Shown here piece after piece: positions 35,534-45,775 of a DNA stretch of 64,000 nt. The notes under the pieces are model-generated. The model saw only the letters and a program-made list of their open reading frames with translations, was not told where the DNA came from and did no database searches. The DNA comes from Calocera cornea HHB12733 (taxonomy: Eukaryota; Basidiomycota; Dacrymycetes; Dacrymycetales; Dacrymycetaceae), in NCBI GenBank assembly GCA_001632435.1, contig KV424060.1, positions 16,722-80,721 on the forward strand, given 5' to 3'. Made by a program: the position numbers and the translations under genes. Numbering within the stretch: position 1 is the first letter of the stretch; each line of letters begins with the position of its first letter.

Positions 35534-37376
35534 CTACTTCTTCCTGAATGGTTGCCAGGCTTCACGGTGAGGCTTCTTGGCTGGTGCATCGGTCGCATAT
35601 CCGCCGCCTCGTATAGCCTTGTCTCGCTCGGCGGACGTAAGCTTGGGAGTTCCCGGTCGCGCCGTTGGGCGTTCCCTGCTTGGAATAGGATAGCTGGGGG
35701 GTTGAGCTTTGGGCGGCGTGGGGACTGGCTCTGGAGCGCGATGCGGAGTTGGAGCTCGATGAGGCGTTGGAGCACGTTGCGGTGTTTGCGGTGTTGGAGC
35801 ACGAGAGGCAGCGGGTTTCGTGGGCGATGCTTGAAGAAAGCTGTTTAGCGGGGAGCAGTGGATAAGGTGTAGCAACATACTAGGACTGCGTGGCTTGGAG
35901 CTGTCCAAGACGAGTAAGCCCTGACGGGCCAGCGCTGTCACGCATTCCTCGAGTCGGTCCGGATTAGGATTATTGATAATCCAACAAAGCTGACGCAGCT
36001 CCCTGTATCTTGGATCCACTAGAATCGGACCTAAAGTGCCTTTATCCGTGGTCGTCTTCTTCTGGAAGCTGTCTTCGAATATGTTTCTAAACTTCTCCGT
36101 TTGCTGGCTGTCCTGGCCCACTAACCACCGAGGGAAAACCGTGGAATACCACATGGGCCCAACAAATGCGCCTTCTACACTGGTTAGAGCTGCAATTTGT
36201 CCGGCCTGTGGACCCCTGTCAAACACTCGTATGTTCCTAGACGTAATCAATTAATTTCTGCTCGCGGATATTACGGAGCGACTCACTCTTGCCTGAGGCT
36301 GAAGCAGAGCGTGTACCTTCCGGCGTATCTGTCGCGCGACAGAACTGTCTTCACTCGATCCGACACTAGACGAAGAGCTACCCTAGATCGCTCAGAATCC
36401 TGACGCTCCAATTGACCAGTTGCGTAAAGATGTCCAAGAAGCGTCTCGTGTTCTGTACACAGCGCCTGTACCCAGTCCTCTGTCGTTCGGAACGGCCCAT
36501 TAGCAAGCGGGAAGTCATCTGGAAGCTCTGCTCTGTCCTCTTCGCTCAGGCCGCTGTCGAGGGGACCAAGATATATGGTGGGTGACCGGGGTGGCTCCCT
36601 CAGAGAAGGAAAACGGACTCCATTTATTGGTGGCTCGACGCCACGTCTCAAACATCCAATCTTGTTCCACTCAAGCGACGATATGGCAGCCAAGAGGTTA
36701 CCACATTCATACGCAAGGCGCAACTTGCTGTGGTGACTCAAAGACTCATACACATCACTGAGACGCTGGCCTAGTACCTGTTGATCGGTAAGTAGGTATC
36801 ATTCGCAAATACGATGATGGCTTACAATGTGTTCCACCACCAGAAACGATAGCCCGAAAAGATTGCCATTGGTACAGTAGGCATATACTCTTGGGACATT
36901 TACAACACCTTTCTCTCGCAGAAGGGTCAAGGTAGCCACCTGTTTGAAATATCAATAAACCCGGCCCCACAGCTACAAAAGCCGCATACCTCGGAATCAA
37001 TGGAAACACCGGCTACAAGCTTATTGTCGGTCGCCACTCGAAACTGTACTTGCTGGGGCGTGAGATGCGAATCTCGTTGCTTACGCAGAGTGACGAGGTA
37101 AACCTGTGGACAAATCATAAATTATTTTTTGCATCGCGAACGAAAACACAAACTCGCCTCATTGTTATAATCAGAAGCAGATGATAAGCTGCTGACGACC
37201 CCGCTCGTGCGGAATATGACCTGAATAAGAGCCTGTATAGAATCGCGGATACTCATCCCTTCGACCCGGGGCTGTCCGGGCCCGAAAATAGCTGGATCGT
37301 CCAGAGACACCGGACGACCAGTGTAAAACGCCGCAGCGTCAGGTTGTAAGCCAACGTTCATCCAGCTCTGTGACAT
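35534..37376 (-). CDS. APH-like kinase C, both catalytic Asp lost
   Basis: Exons run from MSQSWMNVGLQPDAA (start 37376) through VYLVTLRKQRDSHLTPQQVQ, VATLTLLREKGVVNVPRVYA-YCTNGNLFG, VLGQRLSDVYESLSHHSKLR and a region SLEWNKIGCLRRG. The catalytic-loop position reads CFSLRQEN instead of HxDLxxxN (His to Cys, Asp to Ser, Asn kept), and the Mg-binding IDW position reads ALTSVEG, so the second Asp is also lost. The scaffold and the phase-2, 50-nt intron before the loop Asn (36286-36237) are intact, which argues for a retained pseudokinase rather than decay. The first intron appears to use a GC donor (GAG/GCGAGT). The tail has RAPTP/PHRAPTPHRAPE repeats and ends with GGYATDAPAKKPHRE and a basic end, like kinase B. 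Confidence 0.8.
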
Positions 37377-38715
37377 TGCTAGCAGCTATCAGCGAGGGGG
37401 GAATGCTTGCAACGAGATCTGGTTTCATTTCTTATCTCTGTCGTCGCGGTCGTCTTATGAAGCGTGTTTGCGGCGGACTAACGACATGCGCAGAGTAAAA
37501 CTCTTAGACGTCAGTATGACCTGACTCAGCCTCAGGGTCTTCCGATAGGCCGATGGCGCGCAGCGCAACTTCGGATACCTTATCAGTCGCCGAGACGGTC
37601 GTTCGGCCGTGCAAAAAACGCGTTTTTACCGTGCCCACCATTGGAGGGTAGTAAAAGAAGAATCGCCGCTTCCTGTTTAGAACGCTGAATTCACGGGAAG
37701 CGGATTTATATGCCGCGGCAGTGCCCGAGGTACGATAAACAGACCATGTGATTCGCCGAGGTATCTCCTCGGACTGAAGTATATATGTGCGAAAGCCATC
37801 GGTTCGCACGACGAATCTTTGGACCACTCGCGCTCGCTTCTTCGTGGAGTTGACGTTTTCCGAGACATTCCACCGTATCATGCGCGTTACATGTCAATGC
37901 CCTTCTTCAGTCACGCGGTCGCATGTACGCAATGGCTTCTGGCTCTGATGCCGGTATTCTACAGCTGGTCTAATCCATGCCTTGTGAGCCATTCTCATTC
38001 TGATGCCCTTTCACATGGAAGCTATAGTATTTCCCCTTCCCCGAGCGCAACTACAGTGTACCGAAAATGGTCTAGTCATTTCTCATGATCGCGCCGATCC
38101 TTTGGTTGATAACATCACCGAAATAATGCGTACTGTATTCCCATGGTGAGCCCTGATACCCCCCTTGAGGCGTCAGATCGCTCTAGAATATCCAGACGGA
38201 GAATACATACTGTAGGAGGAAATGGGCCTGTGCTACCAAGAAACCACAGAAAGGGACCGGGTCGAGAGGGCCATCCGACACTGGATAACTTCCAAGCTGC
38301 AGCAACTGTATCAATCTCCTCCCGTAAGGTAATATTCTTTGACTCTTCGCAGCTACATGGATCATGTTGGGCCAGGTGCGGAAATACGGCGCACCGCATT
38401 GTTCATGGGAGTGGCTGTGTTTCAAGTCGGCAAGTCGGCCTTGGTTTCGGAGTTGGACCAAAACCCGCCGCAGTAACCAAGCCCGCCGTTCTTCTATCAG
38501 GGCATCGATTGAGCGAAAAGGGAGCTCGCTTGGAAATTGTATTGTATATCGCCGCCGCTAGGACCTCGGGTACCGGCGACCGACTTCTGCTTCTGGCCTC
38601 AGGGGTTTCCGGCCTCTTCCGCCGGGAAACGGGCCAACCTTAGGAGTCATTGGCTCAGCTCTATTTCTTTTGTTCGCGCACGCGGGGAAAATCTCACCCT
38701 TGAGAGCGCACGACC
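37377..38715. other. Intergenic, possible small frame
   Basis: A minus-strand frame at 37504-37881 (125 codons, starting MIRWNVSENVNSTKKRARVV) has no recognised domain and is not firmly supported. The remainder has only short frames. No repeats or RNA genes were recognised. Confidence 0.35.
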
Positions 38716-39411
38716 ATGTCAACTCCTAGGGCTCGTGGAGCGGAGGCGGTCAGCAACAGCGAGACTAGCAAGGAGACGGCGTCGAGCAGCACCAAACCTA
38801 CCAATAGTGCGAGACACCCTCCGGAAAAGGACGAAAAAAAGACCGGGACTTCAGCAGAAATGCAGATCCCGGACAGCCCTACATCCAGACAGACGCAGGA
38901 GCAGACCACCAACGACTCATCACCCGCTCCTGTCACTCGTGCTCGAGCCTTCTCTGGGACCATCAACGACTGGTCGAGGGAGCGCCGCGACCTGTCGTTG
39001 AGCCCCGAGGGAAGGCAGCGGCTCGAGTATCGCACGCTTTCCTCGACAATCCTCGATGTCGACGCGTTGGCCATGATGGCGGAAGCCGCCAATCTCCCAC
39101 CTTTGCCAAATGCGGGACGCACCCAAAACACCGCCTTCCCTTCCGCGCCTGGCCGCACTCAGCCAGCGAGCACGCCGATTCCGGTACGCCGCCCCGCCGA
39201 ATCAAGGACGTCCGACCCTCCAGCCTGGTTCACCCGTGGTGGCCCAGGGTGGACGGCCCCCTACGCCAGCAGCGACGTGCGCGAGCATGGAGGCACGCGG
39301 TGTGCGTACTGTAACTGGATCTGGGATTATAGGACCGGAACGTTGATCCATGAGAGGAGGTGTCCGGCGATGGAAGACTCCACGCGCGGAGGTGTGGCAA
39401 GGCGGAGCTGA
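38716..39411 (+). CDS. Ser/Thr-rich protein with C-terminal Cys/His cluster
   Basis: An uninterrupted frame of 231 codons. The first 180 residues are Ser/Thr/Pro/Gln rich and probably disordered, with one more ordered helix (LEYRTLSSTILDVDALAMMA). The C-terminus has CAYCNWIWDYRTGTLIHERRC, a C-x2-C...H-x3-C arrangement that could bind zinc. I do not recognise the family. The ATG was chosen because it starts the frame; an in-frame intron cannot be excluded. Confidence 0.6.
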   Translation: MSTPRARGAEAVSNSETSKETASSSTKPTNSARHPPEKDEKKTGTSAEMQIPDSPTSRQTQEQTTNDSSPAPVTRARAFSGTINDWSRERRDLSLSPEGRQRLEYRTLSSTILDVDALAMMAEAANLPPLPNAGRTQNTAFPSAPGRTQPASTPIPVRRPAESRTSDPPAWFTRGGPGWTAPYASSDVREHGGTRCAYCNWIWDYRTGTLIHERRCPAMEDSTRGGVARRS

Positions 39412-39656
39412 GCGGGTGTTCTTGGTGCACTGTGCATTCACGTATACATTCGCCTATGTTTGGGAACGCTTCCCATGCCGACACGTCCGAAAGCCACATT
39501 AGTACCTGTATTCAGACACCAGCCTTGGCAACAATTGCAGCGCGTACAAACCAATCCATTACAGTCAAAGTCCGTTGATCCAATTGCGAATAAAAATACA
39601 TGAACATTCCAAGTGAGTGGCCATGCTAACTCTCGTCTTCCTCATCTGGACGTCCA

Positions 39657-40466
39657 TCAGCATTTCATCAACATATAATGTAGCCAGGAATCCTCACTCT
39701 CTGTATATCGACCTTTCTCCACCACCTCCTTGAACCGTTCCTCGAGCTCTTCTAGCTCAAGTTCGTCATCCGCTCCCCCTTCAGCATCCTCTACCCCGTT
39801 GTCATCATCCCCTTCGTGCTCATCATGATCCTCATCATGATCGTCATGCTCGTCGGCGTCATCGTCGTGGTCGTCTCCTGAGCCGGATCCGTGTGCTTGC
39901 AAAGCAAGTTCACTCGGATCGGAGGGGGAGAACTCGCCAGACGCGGACTTCTTGTGTGCTTGTGCGAGGGAGTGGGCCTGGGAGATCGGTGAGCGGAGGC
40001 AGTCGGCAATGGGTATAGGAATAGGCGCACATGTCTCATCCGGGCCAACAGCACCTTCAGCACCTCCGCGTAGTTCTCAAATCCAAGTGAATACAGTGCG
40101 TATATGATATCCTCCCCGACGACCGTCTTGCGCTTCTCAAGATGACATTTCTCGGCCGCTTCGGATGTGATGAAGCTGATGAACTCGGAGACACACTCTT
40201 GTACCGTCTCCTTCGCGTCCTTCGCGATCTTGGCATTTGGAGGGAGGGAGGACTTCATTATTCGTGCAACATTGGCGATCTACGACAGATGTTTGGTAAT
40301 GTAGATATGGGTAGATGAGCCATCAACGCACAGGTAGAAACCGATCCTGCTCGCGGTACTCGCCCAGCTCCTGCTCGGTGAAGACATGCGGCTCCGTGCT
40401 GAGCGCGTACTGCGCGGGCTCGACGCCCGATCCCTCTTGCGGCGCTAATGGTGGATGATCTGACAT
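39657..40466 (-). CDS. HAP3: CCAAT-binding factor subunit HAP3/NF-YB
   Basis: Histone-fold subunit of the trimeric CCAAT-binding transcription factor; pairs with HAP5/NF-YC in the nucleus. Exon 1 (40466-40325) ends [10 protein letters not shown]; intron GTGCGT..TCGTAG; exon 2 starts [20 protein letters not shown] and continues [40 protein letters not shown] and [20 protein letters not shown], an essentially canonical NF-YB core. The third exon begins [18 protein letters not shown]. The tail is unusual: a long Asp/His/Glu run ([20 protein letters not shown]) and an acidic helix ([20 protein letters not shown]). About 200 residues. Confidence 0.95.
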
Positions 40467-41296
40467 TCAACAAGGAGTAAGGAGAGAACAAGAAGGGGTC
40501 AACACGGGCGGAAATGGGGGAGGATGGCGCGAAGTGGACGGGAGGCTGCGGACGAAGGGGGAATGCGGGGGGCGTGACAGGCTTTCAGGGACGAGGACAG
40601 GGATCAACAGCACGCAATGCAGTGGCGGTGCTCAGCCGCGTCTCCGTCGAAGTCGGCATCGGCTTTAAACTCGGCCGAATGTCCTTCCAAACCCTATCCG
40701 TCGATGATTTGTCTATGTCGATTTAAAACTCTTGAGCTAGCTGCTTCGTGACGGTCCAATCTGACCTGTCCTGGATCACTCTGGGAGTTATGTTTCTACA
40801 ACGCTTGCAATCTCAAGGAGCATTCACGCTCAGTTAAGTCTGAAACAAGTCGATCTCCATCGCAGCTGGTACGTTCATGGCATTAAACGAAATATATATG
40901 GGACGACCCGATGTTTGGTCAAATCCATGACAGATCGTGCTCTTAATCACAGATATTCGTAGCAGGGGAAGCAATAATGGAACAAAACCGCTTCTCAGCG
41001 TCGGCAACGGAATTTTCACCCCACGCCACAGCAAATGCACGAGTCTCGAGTGGTGAATAGTGGTAGGCGGCAGTTGTCAAGCCGAACTGATCCAGCACAG
41101 CGACTCGAGGGAATAAAAACGTGAACGAGTCAAAACGTAGCAGAATAAAACATGTATATGTACTTCAAGGTGGCGCCCAAGCCATACTTGTCTTCAACGT
41201 TGCCACCAATGCTTCTTGACCTCCTCAGAGTCAGGGATCGGCATGAAAGGGCAAACGAGAGCAGCTGCAGCGGCAGGGCATTTTGGACGACGGACC
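40467..41296. other. Intergenic
   Basis: The promoter side of HAP3 (near 40470-40700) followed by the 3' flank of the interrupted APH gene D. Short frames only; nothing else was recognised. Confidence 0.4.
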
Positions 41297-41978
41297 CTAA
41301 CCCGAGGGCAAACTAGAGGATAGCTCTGCACCTGGTCCCAATCTGTCGAGGGCGTCCTCAAAGTGGTCATCGCATTCAGCAAACTCCACCCCGAGGTTGT
41401 GACTGGGTTTCCAAGCCAACATCCAGGTCGGCAGCACGTTCGTCCCTTCCCAGTCTATCACGGCTGTAATTCTCCCCTCGTTTGGCCCGCTGTCTTCTAC
41501 AAAGATATTGCTTCCACGACGTTAGTGCAATGTGGCGATACCTGGCGTAGCGAGCTTACTTTCTTGACAATCGACCAGGAACAATACAGTACACGTTTCC
41601 TAAGTGCTCGTTCCAGTTTAGGATCCTTGAAATCCACCAGATAACGCGGTGTAAAGTCGTCGCAAGCATGCCAGCGTCGGCCGCACCTGGTAGTAGTCTG
41701 CGGTAAAGATAGTCGTGGGTGCGCCTAGCGACAGACTGTTCTTCAGTGAACCAAGCCTTCAGCCATGCCTCAGTAGTTTCAAAGCATCCGTTATGCAAAA
41801 CCCGGTGCTCCGGTCGAGGGTGTCTCTGGTCGCATTCGGTGTCAAAAGAAAGTGAACCCAATACAAGTCCAACAGCTGGAAACCAACTGAGGGCGCCGAT
41901 CCTGTCGTACCGAACATTGGACAGTGTAAATATGAGTTTCGCATAGTCTTCCTTGAAGTGACTTCTAGATGTTCGCGA

Positions 41979-41988
41979 CATTCTTTGC
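41979..41988. repeat. Left target-site duplication of the MULE
   Basis: CATTCTTTGC, identical to 43885-43894. The left terminal repeat starts immediately after it. Confidence 0.9.
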
Positions 41989-43884
41989 GAGATATTGGGT
42001 AGAATACCATCAGGGCTTGATTTTTCGGGTAGATTGACACGGTTTCAAAATCCGCCTACATTACCATGCCGAAGGATGCAGAAGCTTGCAGAATGGATCC
42101 GTGTAGACGCGTCGCGCTCTGTTGTTGATCACCACTATGCCCACTATCGAACTCGGACAGCAATTTGTCTCACTTGACAAAGCCTACCATGCAGTTGTGG
42201 TACACTCAAAGAGCCAAGGAGCCACGGGGCTGAAGACATCGCACAGTGATCCACTCCGCATGATTGTGAGATGTAGGGTGATGAGCTGCAGATTCCGTGT
42301 CTATGTTGTTGGACAGGCGGAAGTCTTTGTGGTGCGCCAGATCACTCCTGAGCATACCTGTCAGCTATTGGCTCCTGCCCAGCGTGCTGCCACAAGTGAT
42401 CTGCGCGTCCTTGTTATGGAGCTCCAAGAGTCGGACCTGAAGGTGACCAAGGATGTCAGCCCACACATCATTGTATCAACACTCCAGTCACGCGGCTTTG
42501 CAGTCTCCTACGACCAAGCATATCGAGCAAAGCGAGCCATCCTGGGCGATACACTGAAGCTGCAGCGTCAAGCCTTCCAGAAGCTGCCTCCCTATGCAAA
42601 CCTACTTCATGAGGTCGATCCTGGCGCAACAATCAAGCTCACATATGGTGCACGGAATGCAATCCACTCGCTCTTTATCTGCCCTTCCGCTGCAAAGCAC
42701 GCCTGGCGTTCAGTCCGCCCTTTTGTTGCAGTAGATGGTGCTTTCACAAGGACATCATACGACTATGTGCTGCTCCTGGCAGTTACATATGATGCAGAAG
42801 ACAAGCTCATCGTGCTTGCCTGGGCTGTTACACCAAAGGAAGATACCGAAAACTGGTCGATGTTCTTTGAGCTTCTTCGAGACGCACTTCCGGGGCTCAA
42901 CTCTCCCAATACTGTTATCATCTCTGACCGCCAGAAGGGCCTGCTGAGTGCTATGGAGGAAGAACTTCCGATGGTCGACGAAGCATTCTGTGCAAAGCAC
43001 CTCACAGCAAATGCTGCCCGTGCTCACCCCGGTCTTGAGGCACACATGCCTGGGCTGATCTATGCACCCACTGAAACACTGTTCAAAGAATGCCTTGCCG
43101 TGGTCGAAGAGAAAATCAGCAAAGCAGCCGCAGACTACATATCCAACATCAATCCTGCCTGTTGGGCAACGTTTGCCTTCCAGGGTGCCCGGTATGGTCG
43201 AGTGACGTCCAATGCAGCAGAAGCCATGAATAGTGTCCTCGTACAAGCACGAGCACTTCCGGTCCTACAACTACTCGATACCATCTGGAACCATCAGATG
43301 GTCCACTTCTGCAACCGCCGACAAGAAAGCAGCAAGCTCTCTGCACTGTATGTTCCGAAGGCCCATGCACACTTTGTCGAGCATGTCACAGCTGCAGCAC
43401 AATACACGGTTATGCCCTCCAGCCCACACCATGCACTGGTACGACTCGCAGCTAATCCAGCAGCTGATGAGCACGAAGTCACCCTATATCCGGAGTTTGG
43501 TGATGTCTTTTGCACATGTCGAGCCCCACAGCAGTACCGCATCCCCTGTGCACATGTCATTCGACTTTGCCTGTGGTCCCGGACCGACCCAGGTACTTAC
43601 ATGCAGAAATGCTATGAAGTTAGCACACTGCAGGAGACGTATTGCATCCCATATCTGCCGGTCCGAATTGCCAATCTTCAAGTACACAGCAACATCAACC
43701 CACCACAGCTCAAGAGGCAGAGAGGTCGTCGGGCAAACAAGCGGAAGGAAGGAGGAGTAAGACCAATTGGTAGTCGGACGTAGACAGAAGTACAAAAGTA
43801 GTTTGATGTCAATATACCCGAGTCCGTGCCGAATGGTATTCTACCCGAAACTCGGGTCCCTGATGGTATTCTGCCCAATATCTC
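41989..43884 (+). mobile_element. Intact MULE transposon with TIRs and TSD
   Basis: A 1,896-bp element flanked by identical 10-bp target duplications CATTCTTTGC (41979-41988 and 43885-43894). The terminal inverted repeats start GAGATATTGGG and match 26 of the first 27 bases, with weaker similarity continuing to about 45 bp. It carries one uninterrupted transposase gene on the plus strand. It lies inside the coding sequence of APH-like gene D. Intact ends, perfect target copies and an open transposase suggest a recent insertion. Confidence 0.93.
42122..43783 (+). CDS. MULE transposase
   Basis: Catalyses cut-and-paste movement of the surrounding element. A single 553-codon exon. The catalytic triad is visible: Asp in FVAVDGAF (about residue 205), Asp in TVIISDRQKGL (about 269) and Glu in RVTSNAAEAMNS (about 367); CAKHL (residues 290-294) supplies the C-x2-H between the second Asp and the Glu. 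The C-terminus has a SWIM zinc finger (CTCRAPQQYRIPCAHVI, CxC..CxH) and a basic tail. The N-terminal FLYWCH/FAR1-like zone is CRVMSCRFRVYVVGQAE. There are no stops or frameshifts. The start could be either of two nearby ATGs (42122 or 42137). Confidence 0.95.
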   Translation: MLITTMPTIELGQQFVSLDKAYHAVVVHSKSQGATGLKTSHSDPLRMIVRCRVMSCRFRVYVVGQAEVFVVRQITPEHTCQLLAPAQRAATSDLRVLVMELQESDLKVTKDVSPHIIVSTLQSRGFAVSYDQAYRAKRAILGDTLKLQRQAFQKLPPYANLLHEVDPGATIKLTYGARNAIHSLFICPSAAKHAWRSVRPFVAVDGAFTRTSYDYVLLLAVTYDAEDKLIVLAWAVTPKEDTENWSMFFELLRDALPGLNSPNTVIISDRQKGLLSAMEEELPMVDEAFCAKHLTANAARAHPGLEAHMPGLIYAPTETLFKECLAVVEEKISKAAADYISNINPACWATFAFQGARYGRVTSNAAEAMNSVLVQARALPVLQLLDTIWNHQMVHFCNRRQESSKLSALYVPKAHAHFVEHVTAAAQYTVMPSSPHHALVRLAANPAADEHEVTLYPEFGDVFCTCRAPQQYRIPCAHVIRLCLWSRTDPGTYMQKCYEVSTLQETYCIPYLPVRIANLQVHSNINPPQLKRQRGRRANKRKEGGVRPIGSRT

Positions 43885-43894
43885 CATTCTTTGC
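43885..43894. repeat. Right target-site duplication of the MULE
   Basis: CATTCTTTGC, identical to 41979-41988. One copy is needed to restore the reading frame of the host gene. Confidence 0.9.
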
Positions 43895-43985
43895 CACACA
43901 CTGCCCAGTGAGACGCCAACTGGAGTTTCCATCACAATGAAGGGTTCTCCAATGAAGTTGCCGTTGTTGCCGTATGCATAAACTT

Positions 43986-44751
43986 CATCTACAGTTGTGC
44001 AGCGATATGTTCAGGGATAGGCAGGCCCTATCAGACCCGTCAGGGCTGTCAGGGCTGGCCATCTGAAAGGCCCCTGAGCAGGCCTAGTAACCACCTGCGC
44101 CGGGTTGGCAATGCCTGTCATCTGGGCAGGGTTCAATATCATTATGACGGGTGTTAGTCTGGCAGGTCTGGTTGCGAGACCCATCCGGAGGTATATTAGA
44201 CCCTCCGGAGGCTAAATCAAGTGTCAAGTGCCGGTCACCCTTGTGTTAGGTGATGTTGTGTCAAGTGACCAGGCACGGATCACCAGTTCTCACTGTTTAC
44301 ACAAACAACACGGTTCATTCATTATAGCTAGCTAAACTAATGGGCTCTAGCTAATATATAACTAATTACAGGTTAATAATTCTATATATATATATATATA
44401 GCTAATTTTTATCTGTGGAAGAAGTCAGCCAAATGAGAAGACGGAAGTGAGAGGACTCACCAGTGAGGAACCTCTTCGGACTGCAGAGTGCACCCTTTTA
44501 TGCACTGGGCAGTTGCAGTGCGCAATCAGGGACACAATCAGAGTAAACAAATGGCACGTGACACATGGGGGTGGCAAATGAATGTGACCTCAGGGTGGGT
44601 CTGCACTGCGGTATATTTTGGATCACAAGGGTCTCACTCAACTTTTGTCATTGATTACAATGCCAGATCAGGGCTCTACAGGCTGGCCAATTGTCCGTCG
44701 CATGAGGGCTCTGGCCCCAGGGGCTGTCACGTCTCTGCACGCGCGTAGATG
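43986..44751. mobile_element. Non-autonomous TIR element, 766 bp
   Basis: Interrupts APH-like gene D exactly between the codons for PVPK and VYAY, a hinge that has no intron in the other three paralogues. The ends are inverted repeats starting CATCTAC, then four unmatched bases, then GTGCAG (17 of 24 matches). The flank is TT on both sides, consistent with a 2-bp target duplication; deleting the element with one TT restores the frame. The inside has no long open frame, several GGCTGTCA/CAGGGCT subterminal copies, a repeated GTGTCAAGTG and an AT-rich core with a (TA)n run (44379-44401). The superfamily is not assigned. Confidence 0.7.
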
Positions 44752-45181
44752 TTTTGGAACTGGAACGTCCGTTTCGCTCTCCAGTCGGTGCATTGTGCCG
44801 ACCTGGTTTAGTGTAGTCAGCCTCATGTCAGGACTTTTGCTGCTGAAACAAGTCACCTCCGAGCGCAAAGTCAGGCAGGATCTGTTCTTCCGGATATTGG
44901 ACCTGCTGAGTATGACGCTCCTGGGGATGCCTGGGCCGTTCGTTTGGAGTCGTACATAAAACTCCCAGCACCAGATCAATAAGGCGTGCTTCATGCGAGG
45001 TGACTTGACCAACACCGTCCCATCGACTGTTTTCGAGGCGCTGCATAAGTGCTACTCCCGTCTGGAACAACATGGATACTAGGGCATCCATCCGTTGCAG
45101 CAGCATGGGGTCATCCCCGAGCTCGGGAGCTTGTTGCCAATCCATACAGACGGGGACAGCCTGGTAGAGACGTTGCGCCAT

Positions 45182-45775
45182 GATGGTGAGAAGCAAGTTA
45201 AAAATCACCGTGGAGAGATAGACTTATATACCATTCAACTCGAGGGTACGCGTAAGCCCAGGATGACTTGACCTGCCCAACCGATGCCATGCATGCAAGG
45301 GCCGTCGGGCGTAGACGTGTTGGCCTAACACGGTGTCAACACGCCCCTACCTGATAGCGGTGCAGAGCCGACGCAATCCGAGGGACATCATCGATGACTG
45401 GGGTCTGGAGGAAGTCATCAGCAGAACCCGACTTCCCCAAGACCCCGCTCAGTTTTGAGTGACAGTACGACTGCATGCAGCTCCATTACCAAAGTGTCAG
45501 TAGTTATTCTAAACCGCCTGAGAAAAGAACGCTCACGCAAGCGGCATGGTATTCGTCGATATCAGCGGCATCCATGACTAGCGAGGCCATAAACACATCT
45601 TATGTCCGCACACCAATCATGCTACACTTCAATATCAACCGTTTCATTCTACGGGCTTTCCAATACACGTAATATTCTCTGGTTTCGGCCAAAAAATCTC
45701 CGTTTTACCCAAATGTTTGATCATGTCTTACTTTAACAGTAGACTGAAGCCCTCTCGCCTTTGCCAAGGGGTTGT
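45182..45775. other. Intergenic
   Basis: 594 bp from the APH-like gene D start to the stop of TauD copy 1. No coding region or repeat was recognised. Confidence 0.4.

Larger units (their letters stand above)
41297..45181 (-). pseudogene. APH-like kinase D, split by two transposons
   Basis: The gene survives as three pieces on the minus strand. Piece 1 (45181-44752): MAQRLYQAVPVCMDWQQAP ... FYVRLQTN ... VGTMHRLESETDVPVPK, with introns near 45010-44965 and 44880-44800. Piece 2 (43985-43885): VYAYGNNGNFIGEPFIVMET, VGVSLGSVWQRM. Piece 3 (41988-41297): SRTSRSHFKEDYAKLIF ... RYDRIGAL, catalytic loop RLSRNN, NIFVEDSGP, AVIDWEGTNVLPTW, ending SSLPSG. Removing the two inserts restores one frame. The HxD Asp is Arg here and the His is gone (Pro), while IDW is kept. 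A 49-nt phase-2 intron (41559-41511) sits before the loop Asn. The lost Asp predates or is independent of the insertions. Confidence 0.85.

Noticed and set aside
42755..43246. Minus-strand frame in the MULE
   Set aside because: Shadow of the transposase, whose catalytic residues are in the plus frame.
44379..44401. (TA)n run as a separate regulatory element
   Set aside because: It lies inside the AT-rich core of the 766-bp insertion and is best explained as part of that element.
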